From Myxococcales bacterium UBA1238 (GTDB lineage: Bacteria > Myxococcota_A > Bradymonadia > UBA7976 > UBA1532), in assembly GCA_002309015.1 (NCBI GenBank), contig DBWM01000060.1, positions 31,650-59,287 of the forward strand: DNA of 27,638 nucleotides, in the 5' to 3' direction. How positions within the stretch are numbered: the first letter of the stretch is position 1; each line of letters begins with the position of its first letter. Under the pieces are notes generated by a model. That model made no database searches and was not told where the DNA came from. It saw only the letters and a program-made list of their open reading frames with translations. Position numbers and translations under genes: made by a program. This document shows, one piece after another, positions 14,405-22,383 of this stretch.

Positions 14405-16126
14405 ATGTTGGCTGCAGCGCTGCTTGCGGCTTGCGGTAGCGACGGCTCGGATGGGCAGAATGGCCAGAACGGAACCAGCGCCGCGGTCAACACGACGATC
14501 GAACCCGCAGGCGAGAACTGCGCAAACGGCGGCATCAAGATTGAGGTCCTGGAAGATGGCGTCGTGCAATCCGGTAAGACTCAATTGATTTGCAACGGCG
14601 CCGCTGGTCAGCAGGGCGGGCAGGGCAATCCGGGCGATCCGGGGGCTGCAGGGCAGAACGGTTTCAACGCGGCAATCCGCACGACAGAAATCGAAGCGGG
14701 CGCGATCTGCGCGAACGGCGGTTACAAGGTTGAGACCGGCCTCGACAAGAATGCCAATGACAAGCTCGACGACGACGAAGTTCAGGCCGATCTGACAAAG
14801 ACGATCTGTAACGGAACCACCGGAGCTGCCGGGACCAACGGTTTCAATGTCGCGATTCGCACGACCGAAATCACAGAGGGTGAGACTTGCATAAACGGCG
14901 GCTACAAGATCGAAACCGGCCTCGACAAGAACGGCAATAACAAGCTCGACGACGGCGAAGTTCAGGCCGAACTGACGCAGACGATTTGCAACGGCCTCAA
15001 TGGCGACGCCGGCCTGAACGGTTTGAACGCCATCGCGGGCACAACCTACATTCCCGTTTATGAGGGCTGTACTTACGGCGCCAACAAAGTCAGCTTTGGC
15101 ATCGATCAAAATGCAAACGATGAACTCGAAGAGACCGAAGTTGCGATGTCGCAATATCTTTGCGCGGATGCCTGCGGCGAAGGGTACGATTATCTCGATT
15201 CCGCTCAGAAATGCGTGACAAGCCGCGAGACCGAAGAACCTGAAGGCGACAACTGCCAGTTCGGTGGCACCAAAGTGGAATACATCGTCGATGCGAACGG
15301 AGATGGTGAAATTCAGACCAGCGAAGTTGTAGACACCAAATATGTTTGCACCGCAGGAATTTGTCCCAACTCCGATGAAGAATATGTCGCTGCTCGAGGA
15401 AAATGTGTTTCCATTTGGGCCAAAGTTCCTGCCGGCGTTTTTACTTACACAATGATCGGTTATGATGAAGTGCAGATGGAAGCGTATTCTATCATGAAGA
15501 CTGAGGTAACCGTCGAGGCCTTCAAGACTTGCGTCGAAGCCGGTAACTGCACAAGCGAGCATTTTGCGATCTACGATGCAAATGATGCGGATAAGAATCT
15601 CTGCAATTATGGTCGCGCTGATCATGAGAACCATCCCATGAATTGCGTCGATTTTGCGGGGGCAGAAGAATTCTGTGCTTTCAAAGCTGGCCGATTACCC
15701 AGCAAAGCTGAATGGACGTATGCAGCATATATGACTGACAGCGGCACTGTCAGTCTAAATATCTATCCTTGGGGCAACTCTTCTGCTGGCACGCATTGCT
15801 CGAAAGCAAACTTTTATGATGAAAATGATAGCAATGGACAATATTGCGATGAGAAGCGCTTCGTGAGTGAACCTGTGGGAACTGCTCCGGTAGGCAGCTA
15901 TCCTGAAGGTGCGACCTCTCTTGGGTTGCAGGATATCCTGGGCAACGTGAGGGAAATGACGACTCAAACCAATGGAACAGACATTTGGTCTATGGGGGGT
16001 TCATTTGACGAAAAGCTGCTGATCATTTACCAGGGGAGTTACAATGCTAAGACCAGAAAAATTCCTGCCCGTGGTTTCCGCTGTGTCAAGGATCCCGCGC
16101 CCTCTAACAACGACGCCAACCCGTAA
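14405..16126 (+). CDS. Lipoprotein with Cys-rich repeats, collagen-like segment and FGE-sulfatase-like domain
   Basis: The visible frame codes for 573 residues from ATG 14405; the natural start is probably 14341 in the other frame (see the G9 tract). A lipobox Cys (LLAAC, residue 10 here) predicts a lipid anchor in the cell envelope. Five units of about 50 residues follow (about 29-64, 86-136, 146-196, 206-253, 279-315). They have the pattern C..GG.K...G.D.N.N..L...EV.....CNG, resembling the DUF7151 repeat. A Gly-rich collagen-like stretch is at 66-84. Residues of about 339-562 are an FGE/SUMF1-type domain: VPAGVF, KTEVTVEAF, CVDFAGAEEFC, GRLPSKAEW, YPWGN, GLQDILGNVREM, then ARGFRC. In such lipoproteins this fold often binds ligands instead of oxidising sulfatase Cys; activity here is unproven. 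The 3' half is AT-richer than the repeat half. No sulfatase gene is nearby. Confidence 0.85.
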   Translation: MLAAALLAACGSDGSDGQNGQNGTSAAVNTTIEPAGENCANGGIKIEVLEDGVVQSGKTQLICNGAAGQQGGQGNPGDPGAAGQNGFNAAIRTTEIEAGAICANGGYKVETGLDKNANDKLDDDEVQADLTKTICNGTTGAAGTNGFNVAIRTTEITEGETCINGGYKIETGLDKNGNNKLDDGEVQAELTQTICNGLNGDAGLNGLNAIAGTTYIPVYEGCTYGANKVSFGIDQNANDELEETEVAMSQYLCADACGEGYDYLDSAQKCVTSRETEEPEGDNCQFGGTKVEYIVDANGDGEIQTSEVVDTKYVCTAGICPNSDEEYVAARGKCVSIWAKVPAGVFTYTMIGYDEVQMEAYSIMKTEVTVEAFKTCVEAGNCTSEHFAIYDANDADKNLCNYGRADHENHPMNCVDFAGAEEFCAFKAGRLPSKAEWTYAAYMTDSGTVSLNIYPWGNSSAGTHCSKANFYDENDSNGQYCDEKRFVSEPVGTAPVGSYPEGATSLGLQDILGNVREMTTQTNGTDIWSMGGSFDEKLLIIYQGSYNAKTRKIPARGFRCVKDPAPSNNDANP

Positions 16127-16206
16127 ATCAAACCGCCTTCATCTCCTCCAACCTCCGCTAAAGAACAACCCTTGCTGAAGTTGTCTGGCATCACCCGCGC
16201 GAGCGT

Positions 16207-16782
16207 TTAAACGAGGCTGAACCCTTTGGGGCAAACGAGCGCGCATTCCGCAAAGCCTTCGCAAACCCCAAATCCTTCGGCTTCGGCCATTTGGGCAAGG
16301 GCTTTGGCGGCTTCGGGACTGCCGGGGCTTTGGGCTGCACAAAAGAAGCGGGCGGAAGCGTTGGGACAGGCGGCGATGCAGGCACCGCAGGCGATGCAGG
16401 AGGATTCGGGGGCGCCATCGAAACGCGCTTTTTGTTGCAGTCGCAGGAGCGCAGAGCGATCGACGGCGAGATCCTTCAGGACGGGCAGCGCGCGGGCGCG
16501 AATGGGCTCCAGCCACGCATCCCCACCGTTCGCGCCGGGATCGACCAGATCCTCTAATGGCGTTTGCGACAAAGGGATTTCGGGATCGGGTGCCTGGGGA
16601 ATGCCGTTGCACAAAACCGCGCATTGGGCTCGCTCCAAAGCGAACAGCTTCTCCCGCGCGCTCTCATCCAAAAGTGCTTGTTGCAAAGGCGTTTGCGGCT
16701 CGCCCTCGATTTGAAAGCGATCAAAATGTCCGGCCTCTGTGGGCGAGGCCTGCGACCAAATATGCAGAGTGATGCGGATCAT
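16207..16782 (-). CDS. SdhB/FrdB-like iron-sulfur protein with a degenerate 2Fe-2S domain
   Basis: The 191-residue protein begins at ATG 16782, overlapping the stop of the upstream gene as ATGA. Residues 98-112 (ALPVLKDLAVDRSAL) match the linker of succinate dehydrogenase/fumarate reductase iron-sulfur subunits. The C-terminal half has all seven cluster ligands with exact family spacing: Cys129, 132, 135 and 139 (CIACGACIAACP), then Cys174, 180 and 184 (CEGFAECALVCPKG). This implies one 4Fe-4S and one 3Fe-4S cluster. The N-terminal ferredoxin-like domain is shortened and keeps only Cys54 and Cys58 of the four 2Fe-2S ligands; the family is usually about 230-250 residues. No SdhA/FrdA flavoprotein is encoded nearby. 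It is probably membrane bound through the 172-residue neighbour. The frame is open far upstream of 16782, but that part only shadows the overlapping gene. Confidence 0.83.
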   Translation of the reverse strand: MIRITLHIWSQASPTEAGHFDRFQIEGEPQTPLQQALLDESAREKLFALERAQCAVLCNGIPQAPDPEIPLSQTPLEDLVDPGANGGDAWLEPIRARALPVLKDLAVDRSALLRLQQKARFDGAPESSCIACGACIAACPNASARFFCAAQSPGSPEAAKALAQMAEAEGFGVCEGFAECALVCPKGFSLV

Positions 16783-17297
16783 AAAAGTTGCGCAAAATGA
16801 AGCGATGCCAGGCTCGCTAATGCCAAAAAGACTGTAATCTGGCGCAGTTGCGGGTGAAGGCGGCGTAAGGTGAGCGCCCAGCTGAGGGGATGGGAGATCG
16901 CAAAGAGGAAGCAAAGGCCGCCCAGGGCAAAGCAAGCCTGAGGCCATTGGCAGGCGAGGGGGTTTGGTTCCGTCCAGGGCAGCGCGTAAGCGATCGCGAG
17001 GGCCACACCTCCCACCAAAAATGCGAGCCCATGCCAGCGCGCGGCCAATGGCGCGTCCAGATGCACCGTGATCGCCGGTTTTTGAGGCCTCGCGCGAAGG
17101 CTGTACCGGGCAATCTGCGCAGAGAGCGCCAGATGAATCAGCCACGAGATCGCGGTCACCGCCGAGGCGGCATAAAACAAAGGTTGCAGTTGGAGTAAGC
17201 GTGCCGCATTGAGCGCCATCCATCCGAGGGCGAGGGGCCAAAGCCAAATCCGCGAGAGGCGCACGCGATCCTGCATGCAGGGGTTGGAAGATTTCAC
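16779..17297 (-). CDS. Five-helix membrane protein, possible SdhC/FrdC-like cytochrome b anchor
   Basis: The 172-residue product starts at GTG 17297, overlapping the stop of the glycosyltransferase gene as GTGA, with GAGGAG a few bases upstream. Five hydrophobic segments are evident at about residues 16-36, 40-62, 87-107, 120-142 and 152-170. His55, His89, His136 and His167 lie in or at the ends of helices 2-5. Five helices with intramembrane His residues is the layout of type-B succinate dehydrogenase/fumarate reductase cytochrome b subunits, and the next gene is an SdhB-like protein overlapping by 4 bases. I infer a membrane anchor, perhaps haem-binding, for that protein. Sequence alone does not prove homology; it could be an unrelated quinone-reactive membrane subunit. 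Confidence 0.6.
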   Translation of the reverse strand: MKSSNPCMQDRVRLSRIWLWPLALGWMALNAARLLQLQPLFYAASAVTAISWLIHLALSAQIARYSLRARPQKPAITVHLDAPLAARWHGLAFLVGGVALAIAYALPWTEPNPLACQWPQACFALGGLCFLFAISHPLSWALTLRRLHPQLRQITVFLALASLASLHFAQLL

Positions 17298-19486
17298 GGG
17301 ATCTCCTCAGGGGCGAGCCAGCGTTGGGCTTCGTTTAAGGTGAGCGCTTCGCCCAAAAAAGCGATGCCCCATTCGCAAAGCCGGGTTTGCGGGCAAAGAT
17401 ACACAGGCGCCGCAGGTTCGATGGTGAGCGTAACTTCTTGATTTTGCACACCAATCAGCGCGCCATTGCTTGCCGGAACGGGGTTTTGAAACAGATCCGG
17501 AATGAGGATTTGAGCCGTCTTTTGCTGGGGCGGAAGCAGCAGCGCGAAGGCCTGATTCTGAGGCAAATCCTGCAACCGCAACGCCTTTGTGCAGCGCAGG
17601 AGCACCATGTTGAGCCGATCCCGCGAAAAATGAGCGAGCGTACAGATGCGATCGCGCAGATTCCGCAAGATGGCGCTCTGTTCAAAAGCCGCGTTGTCGA
17701 TGAGTGCAAAATCGCCTTCCCGCATGCAGCCGTTGTAATCCTGCGTCGCGTCAAAAAGCGAGTAGAGATATTCGCTCTCGTTTGCGCAAAAAACCTTCTG
17801 ATACAAGGAGATGGGGCTTTGTGGGGGCAGCAGCTCAAGGGTCGGCGCGGGCAAGAAATCGGGGATCGACTGCACGTTCCAGACCGCCAGGCGCTTTTGA
17901 TAATTGGGGTTGTCGTTCAACTGCTCGATGGGCGCGGGAAACCCGTAAGGCGGCAGCATGAGGTTGAGGCGATACCATCTTCCAGGCGGCACATTGACGC
18001 CGTCGTTGCGCTTGCAATCCTTTAAGTAGTGAGAAAAACAAGCAAATTTGGATCCGCTCTGCCTGATGCACGCCAGAGCCTGCACGATGCCCTCGTAATT
18101 AAAATGCGTGAAGCAATCGCGGCAAACCACCAAATCGAAGGGCTCAAGGATCGCGTTTCGGATGTCGCCCTGACGGAATTCCACGCTCTGAAACTGCGTT
18201 TCGGTCGATTCCGCCCGGCGCTGCTCGCAGACTTCGCTCAAAAAATCGAGGCCCACGTAGCGCTCGAGAGGGTAGGGGATATGCAGGAACCAGTCAGAGA
18301 CGCCGCAGCCGATGTCGAGCACGCTTTTGATGTGATGCTGGTTAAAAAACTTGAGGAAGTTCTCGCGTAAAAGCGCTGTGTTTTTCAGGGTAGAGCCGCT
18401 GTCCGGGCCTTTGCGCTTGGCCTGGACGTTGCGCATGGTTTCAAAAAGAGGATCTTTTTTGTTCTGAGGCTGATTGAGCGCATGCCCCGGGCTCATCAGG
18501 GCAAACCAGGACTGATAGCTGCGAATGGTGATCGTCTGTTTGGCGAGATCGAATCCCGTAAACGCCTCGTAGCTGCGCACCGTGCGTTCTTTCCCCAAAC
18601 CATAGCGATCGAGTTCCTGCAATGCGCCTTCGTCGCTGGTGGGGATGATGCCTAACATATGGAAATAACGGAGTTTTGAGCGCTTGACCCGCGCCTGCCT
18701 TTCGGCGGCGTCGATCTGCTGTGAGACGCGATGGGTGTTGCCCTGCCGCGCAGGCGCATAGAGGTGATGGATCACATGGGCGCTCGGTGCGTAAATCGTC
18801 CAGCCGTGCGTCCAAAGGCGGATGCCAAAGCTGATCTCCTCTTCGTCCCAATAGCAAAAGGGATCGTAGGGGACCTCGCGCAGGGCGAGGCTTGGCATAA
18901 ACGAGAATCCGGCCGAAAAAAGCACGCCGCGCGTGGGTTTAGACTCTTTGGGGGTGACTTTGAGACCTCTCGGAGCGCCCCGGATGTTGCCTCTGGGGTA
19001 TTCCGGGCCTACGGGATCCGAGATGCGATGCCAGTTGGCGTAACTGATGTAAGGCGGCGGGAATTCTTTGTTGCGCGGCAAGGTGTAAGCGGCCGGATAG
19101 GCGCTCAGAATCGACTTGGGACTGGGACAGCGCGCGAGCTCATCGATGAAGAAGCGATCCCAACCCTTTTCAAACAGCATGTGACCGTCGATGACTAAAA
19201 TATAGTTTTCGCCGCGATAAAGCAGCTGTGCCCGGCGCCTCGCCCAACAGACCCCCTGCGTTTCCATATGCGGCACGCGATCGATGCGCACGTGATCGCG
19301 GTAAGGTTCGTCTTCAAACACACAATCAAAGGGATCTTCTTCGTTAAACTGCCAGCAGATCCCCACAAAAATGCGCTCGGGAATCTCCGCCTGCTCAAAG
19401 CAGTCGCGCACGGTTTTGCAGCATTCCGGATCGCGGTAACTCGCGATTAATACAAAGATTTGCGGTTCTGTCTCTGGATCAGGCAT
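17294..19486 (-). CDS. GT60-type GlcNAc-transferase fused to a methyltransferase and an unknown C-terminal domain
   Basis: The 730-residue protein has three parts. Residues of about 8-320 match the GT60 family (Skp1 Gnt1-like polypeptide GlcNAc-transferases): FVLIASYRDPEC, DCFEQAEIPERIFVGICWQ, the ARRRAQ segment, the metal-site region VIDGHMLFEKGWD (Asp100, His102) and YWDEEEISFGIRLWTHGW. Residues of about 370-545 are a class I SAM methyltransferase with glycine motif VLDIGCGVSDW, acidic strand end YVGLDFL and VVCRDCFTHFN. Residues of about 565-730 are a domain I cannot name, sharing SEYLYSLFDAT and VYLCPQT...CEW with the paralogue upstream. There is no signal peptide, so it should act in the cytoplasm. 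A likely reading is transfer of a sugar to a protein or small acceptor followed by methylation; acceptor and sugar are unknown. It lies 53 bases after the paralogue and overlaps the next gene. Confidence 0.82.
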   Translation of the reverse strand: MPDPETEPQIFVLIASYRDPECCKTVRDCFEQAEIPERIFVGICWQFNEEDPFDCVFEDEPYRDHVRIDRVPHMETQGVCWARRRAQLLYRGENYILVIDGHMLFEKGWDRFFIDELARCPSPKSILSAYPAAYTLPRNKEFPPPYISYANWHRISDPVGPEYPRGNIRGAPRGLKVTPKESKPTRGVLFSAGFSFMPSLALREVPYDPFCYWDEEEISFGIRLWTHGWTIYAPSAHVIHHLYAPARQGNTHRVSQQIDAAERQARVKRSKLRYFHMLGIIPTSDEGALQELDRYGLGKERTVRSYEAFTGFDLAKQTITIRSYQSWFALMSPGHALNQPQNKKDPLFETMRNVQAKRKGPDSGSTLKNTALLRENFLKFFNQHHIKSVLDIGCGVSDWFLHIPYPLERYVGLDFLSEVCEQRRAESTETQFQSVEFRQGDIRNAILEPFDLVVCRDCFTHFNYEGIVQALACIRQSGSKFACFSHYLKDCKRNDGVNVPPGRWYRLNLMLPPYGFPAPIEQLNDNPNYQKRLAVWNVQSIPDFLPAPTLELLPPQSPISLYQKVFCANESEYLYSLFDATQDYNGCMREGDFALIDNAAFEQSAILRNLRDRICTLAHFSRDRLNMVLLRCTKALRLQDLPQNQAFALLLPPQQKTAQILIPDLFQNPVPASNGALIGVQNQEVTLTIEPAAPVYLCPQTRLCEWGIAFLGEALTLNEAQRWLAPEEIP

Positions 19487-19539
19487 GGACGTGATTGTGG
19501 AGGTTTGAAGTCAAAATGGCAAGTCTCGGATGTAAAAGC

Positions 19540-22353
19540 TTAAAGCATCGGCAATGCTTTAAATGAGACCCATTGCTCGACCTGCTCGATGGTGAGTTCC
19601 GGCGCCACAAAAGCGAGGGCCCATTCACATTTTTGAGTCTGAGGGCAAAGGTAAATGGGATCCGCAGGTTGAAGGGTGAGATTGCTTTGCTGCGTGATCT
19701 GGATCAATGCGCCGTGCGATGCGTGGATGCATTGCTGATCGAGTGTGGTGATTTGAGCGCCCTGTTGCCGGGGAGGCAGCAGCAGCAAAAGCCTCATCTT
19801 TTCGGGGAGATGGCGAAGCGACAGGGCTTCGGTCGTGCGGCAGATCACCATCGAGGGCGTTGCCTCAAAAGCCTCCATGCGTTCCACGATCTCCTGAGTG
19901 ACAGCGCTCTGCCTGATGCCTTCAGGTCCGATTTGGGCAAAGGCTGCCTTTCGCCGCGATTGCCTGTAATCGAAGGTCGCATCGTAAAGCGAATAGAGAT
20001 AGTCCGACTCATCTGTATTTAAGAAGTGATTGAGCAGATTCAAATGAATCTGGCGCGGAAGCGGGATGTATTGAGGCAGATATGCCAGATCCGGAAGCGA
20101 TGCAACTTCCCATAATGCAAGGGTTTTATTGCTTCCAGGTTCTTCGGGAATCATTTCCAGCGGCGGCGGGAAGTGATAAGGGTATTGTCTGAAATTGATG
20201 CTGTGAAAGCCTGTCTGTAAAGGATAATCCTGATGAAGAGAGGGCGTTTGATCATGTGTACAAATCAAATAATGTGAACCGCTCGCTTTGATACAGGCGA
20301 GCGCCTGGATGAAGTCCTGATAATTCATCAGCGTGAGCACATCTCTGCATAAGATGGCATCAAAAGCTTCGAGCACTGTGTAACGGATATCTGCCTGCCG
20401 AAACTCCACCCTGGAATCTTGTCGCTTGGAAGCCTGCGATTGGCGCGCCCGATAGACTTCGGGCAAAAGATCGATGCCGGTGTAATGGTCAAATGGCAGC
20501 TCAGCGTCCAGCATCCAGGAAGAGAGGCCACAGCCTACATCCGCTATCGATGCAATCCGATATTGGGTCATGAGTTTCGCAAGCGATTGTTGCATCGTCT
20601 TGTGAGGGACTGAATAAAAAGGATGCTTGTCGAGCTCTGAGCGTACATAGCGATGATGCAAGCTTTGGAATAAAGAATCGTTCTCTCGGTCTGGAATGGG
20701 CGAATGTATCGGTAAATCAGGGAGATCCTCGATTCTCCATAACGCCAGATATTTGCCGTTGGGTTCACTGTCCTTCAGCAATTGCAGGGGCTGTGGGAAG
20801 TGATAAGGAGGCAACGTCAGATTGATGCGCACCCATTTTCCTGGACGCATGGCAACATTCAGGTTCTCGTTGCAGCTTTGCGTGTAATGCGAACAGAGTA
20901 AATAACGAGAGCGCGACCGTTTGATTTGAGCGATCGCTTGCGCGATGCATTCATCATTAAAATGAGTAAAACAATCGCGACAGAGGATTAAATCCACTTT
21001 TGGCAAGTCGCAATTGCGGATATCGCCGAGCAAAAAGTCAATCTGCCTTTCGGAAGAATCTTCTCGCTCCGTGAGTCTGAGATCATAGATTTCTTTTAAG
21101 AAATCGAGACCGATATATTTCTTAAAAGGAATGGAAGACGTCAAAAACCAATCGTAAAGACCACAGCCTGCGTCCAGGATGCTGCGAATGTCCAGTTGCG
21201 GCATCATTTGCGCCAGTTCCAGACAGAGCAGCCGGGTTTCTGCGCTCGTGGAACCGGGATCGATGGCCTGGAGTTGAGCATGGTGAAAACGCATGTTGCG
21301 CAGGAGCGAATCGGGACGAACCGTGTTCAGCCAATGTTCCGAACAGGTCAGTCCATACCAGGATTGAGAGGCCCTTAAGGTGGGTTCCTGCCGGGTCATG
21401 TCGAGTCCGGAAAAGGCTTCATAGCTGCGAACAGATCTCTCGCTGCCCAGTCCATATCGATCAATATCGATGAGTAAATCGTCTGTTGATGCCTGAAAAA
21501 GATGGAGTAAGTGATAGTAACGCGCCTTGGATTTGAGATTCCGGGCCCTTCTGTCCTGGAACGAAATATGTGAATGGGTCTTATGGATATGAGCCATATG
21601 CTTGCTGGCTGCGAGGTGATGGATGTAATCGGCGCGAGGCGCATAAATCGACCAGCCATGGGTCCAGAGCCGAAGCCCGTAACACACTTCTTCTTCATCC
21701 CAGTCTGAATAAGGATCGTAGGGCACCTCTTTTAAGGTTTGACTGGGCATAAAGGCGAAGCCCGCGGCAAAAGTGACGCCGCGAACCGGGACTGGACTGC
21801 AACCTAATGGGAGCGCTTTTGCGCGGCCGATAGGACGCGTTGCTGGATGTTTTGGGGTGGGTTGTACGGTGGCGCGCCATGCAAAGCGCCCGATACGGGG
21901 TCCTGAATAAGATTTGTGATCAGGTAATGTATAGCTTGCAGGATAAGCGCTGAGAATGGATTTAGGCTCAGGACAAAGGCTCAATTCTCGGATCAGTGAT
22001 TCATCCCAGTCCTTTTCAAACAGCATGTGGCTGTCAACAAAAAGGACGTAATCTTCATCCCTTAAAAGCAGTTGAGCTCGCCTTCTGGCCCAGCAGACGC
22101 CACCGGTTTCCGTATATAAAACGCGATCGATGCGGATGTGATCGCGGTAGGGTTCATCCTCAAAAATACAGTCAAAAGGATCTTCCTCGTTGTATTGCCA
22201 ACAGATGCCCATAAAGATCTGCTCGGGATGTTTCGCCTGAGCAAAACAATCGCGCACCGTCTTACAGCATTCGGGATCCCGAAAACTGGCGATCAAAACG
22301 TAGATGGTGGCTTTCGAGGCATTGTTGCTGGGCTTGTTGGCAGGAAGTTCCAT
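19540..22353 (-). CDS. GT60-type GlcNAc-transferase fused to two methyltransferase domains and an unknown C-terminal domain
   Basis: This 937-residue paralogue of the next gene has an extra methyltransferase domain. The GT60 domain covers about residues 16-330 (YVLIASFRDPEC, CWQYNEEDPFDC, FVDSHMLFEKDWD with Asp107 and His109, WDEEEVCYGLRLWTHGW). Methyltransferase 1 is at about 385-545 (ILDAGCGLYDW, CRDCFTHFN). Methyltransferase 2 is at about 590-755 (IADVGCGLSSW, YTGIDLL), where the conserved CRDCFTHFN is changed to CRDVLTLMN, so substrate choice or activity may differ. Residues of about 780-937 form the same unassigned C-terminal domain as in the paralogue. The GT domains are strongly alike, pointing to a duplication followed by domain gain or loss. 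No signal peptide is seen. The gene starts 30 bases after the FAD oxidoreductase and lacks an obvious ribosome binding site, so coupling is likely. Confidence 0.82.
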   Translation of the reverse strand: MELPANKPSNNASKATIYVLIASFRDPECCKTVRDCFAQAKHPEQIFMGICWQYNEEDPFDCIFEDEPYRDHIRIDRVLYTETGGVCWARRRAQLLLRDEDYVLFVDSHMLFEKDWDESLIRELSLCPEPKSILSAYPASYTLPDHKSYSGPRIGRFAWRATVQPTPKHPATRPIGRAKALPLGCSPVPVRGVTFAAGFAFMPSQTLKEVPYDPYSDWDEEEVCYGLRLWTHGWSIYAPRADYIHHLAASKHMAHIHKTHSHISFQDRRARNLKSKARYYHLLHLFQASTDDLLIDIDRYGLGSERSVRSYEAFSGLDMTRQEPTLRASQSWYGLTCSEHWLNTVRPDSLLRNMRFHHAQLQAIDPGSTSAETRLLCLELAQMMPQLDIRSILDAGCGLYDWFLTSSIPFKKYIGLDFLKEIYDLRLTEREDSSERQIDFLLGDIRNCDLPKVDLILCRDCFTHFNDECIAQAIAQIKRSRSRYLLCSHYTQSCNENLNVAMRPGKWVRINLTLPPYHFPQPLQLLKDSEPNGKYLALWRIEDLPDLPIHSPIPDRENDSLFQSLHHRYVRSELDKHPFYSVPHKTMQQSLAKLMTQYRIASIADVGCGLSSWMLDAELPFDHYTGIDLLPEVYRARQSQASKRQDSRVEFRQADIRYTVLEAFDAILCRDVLTLMNYQDFIQALACIKASGSHYLICTHDQTPSLHQDYPLQTGFHSINFRQYPYHFPPPLEMIPEEPGSNKTLALWEVASLPDLAYLPQYIPLPRQIHLNLLNHFLNTDESDYLYSLYDATFDYRQSRRKAAFAQIGPEGIRQSAVTQEIVERMEAFEATPSMVICRTTEALSLRHLPEKMRLLLLLPPRQQGAQITTLDQQCIHASHGALIQITQQSNLTLQPADPIYLCPQTQKCEWALAFVAPELTIEQVEQWVSFKALPML

Positions 22354-22383
22354 AGCGTGATTTTTGAGGCTGATGACGAAGGA

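Noticed and set aside
14345..15634. Long - strand open frame (429 codons) opposite the FGE lipoprotein
   Set aside because: It is antisense to a gene with clear domain motifs, and its repetitive Val/Ala/Ile content mirrors the repeats of the real gene.
15788..15801. Second sigma-54-like box (TGGCACGCATTGCT)
   Set aside because: The GG-to-GC spacing is two bases too short and it lies within the coding sequence of the FGE lipoprotein.
16783..17247. N-terminal extension of the SdhB-like protein by about 155 codons
   Set aside because: This part lies fully inside the overlapping membrane-protein gene and reads as Pro/Arg-rich shadow sequence. The family similarity begins at ATG 16782.
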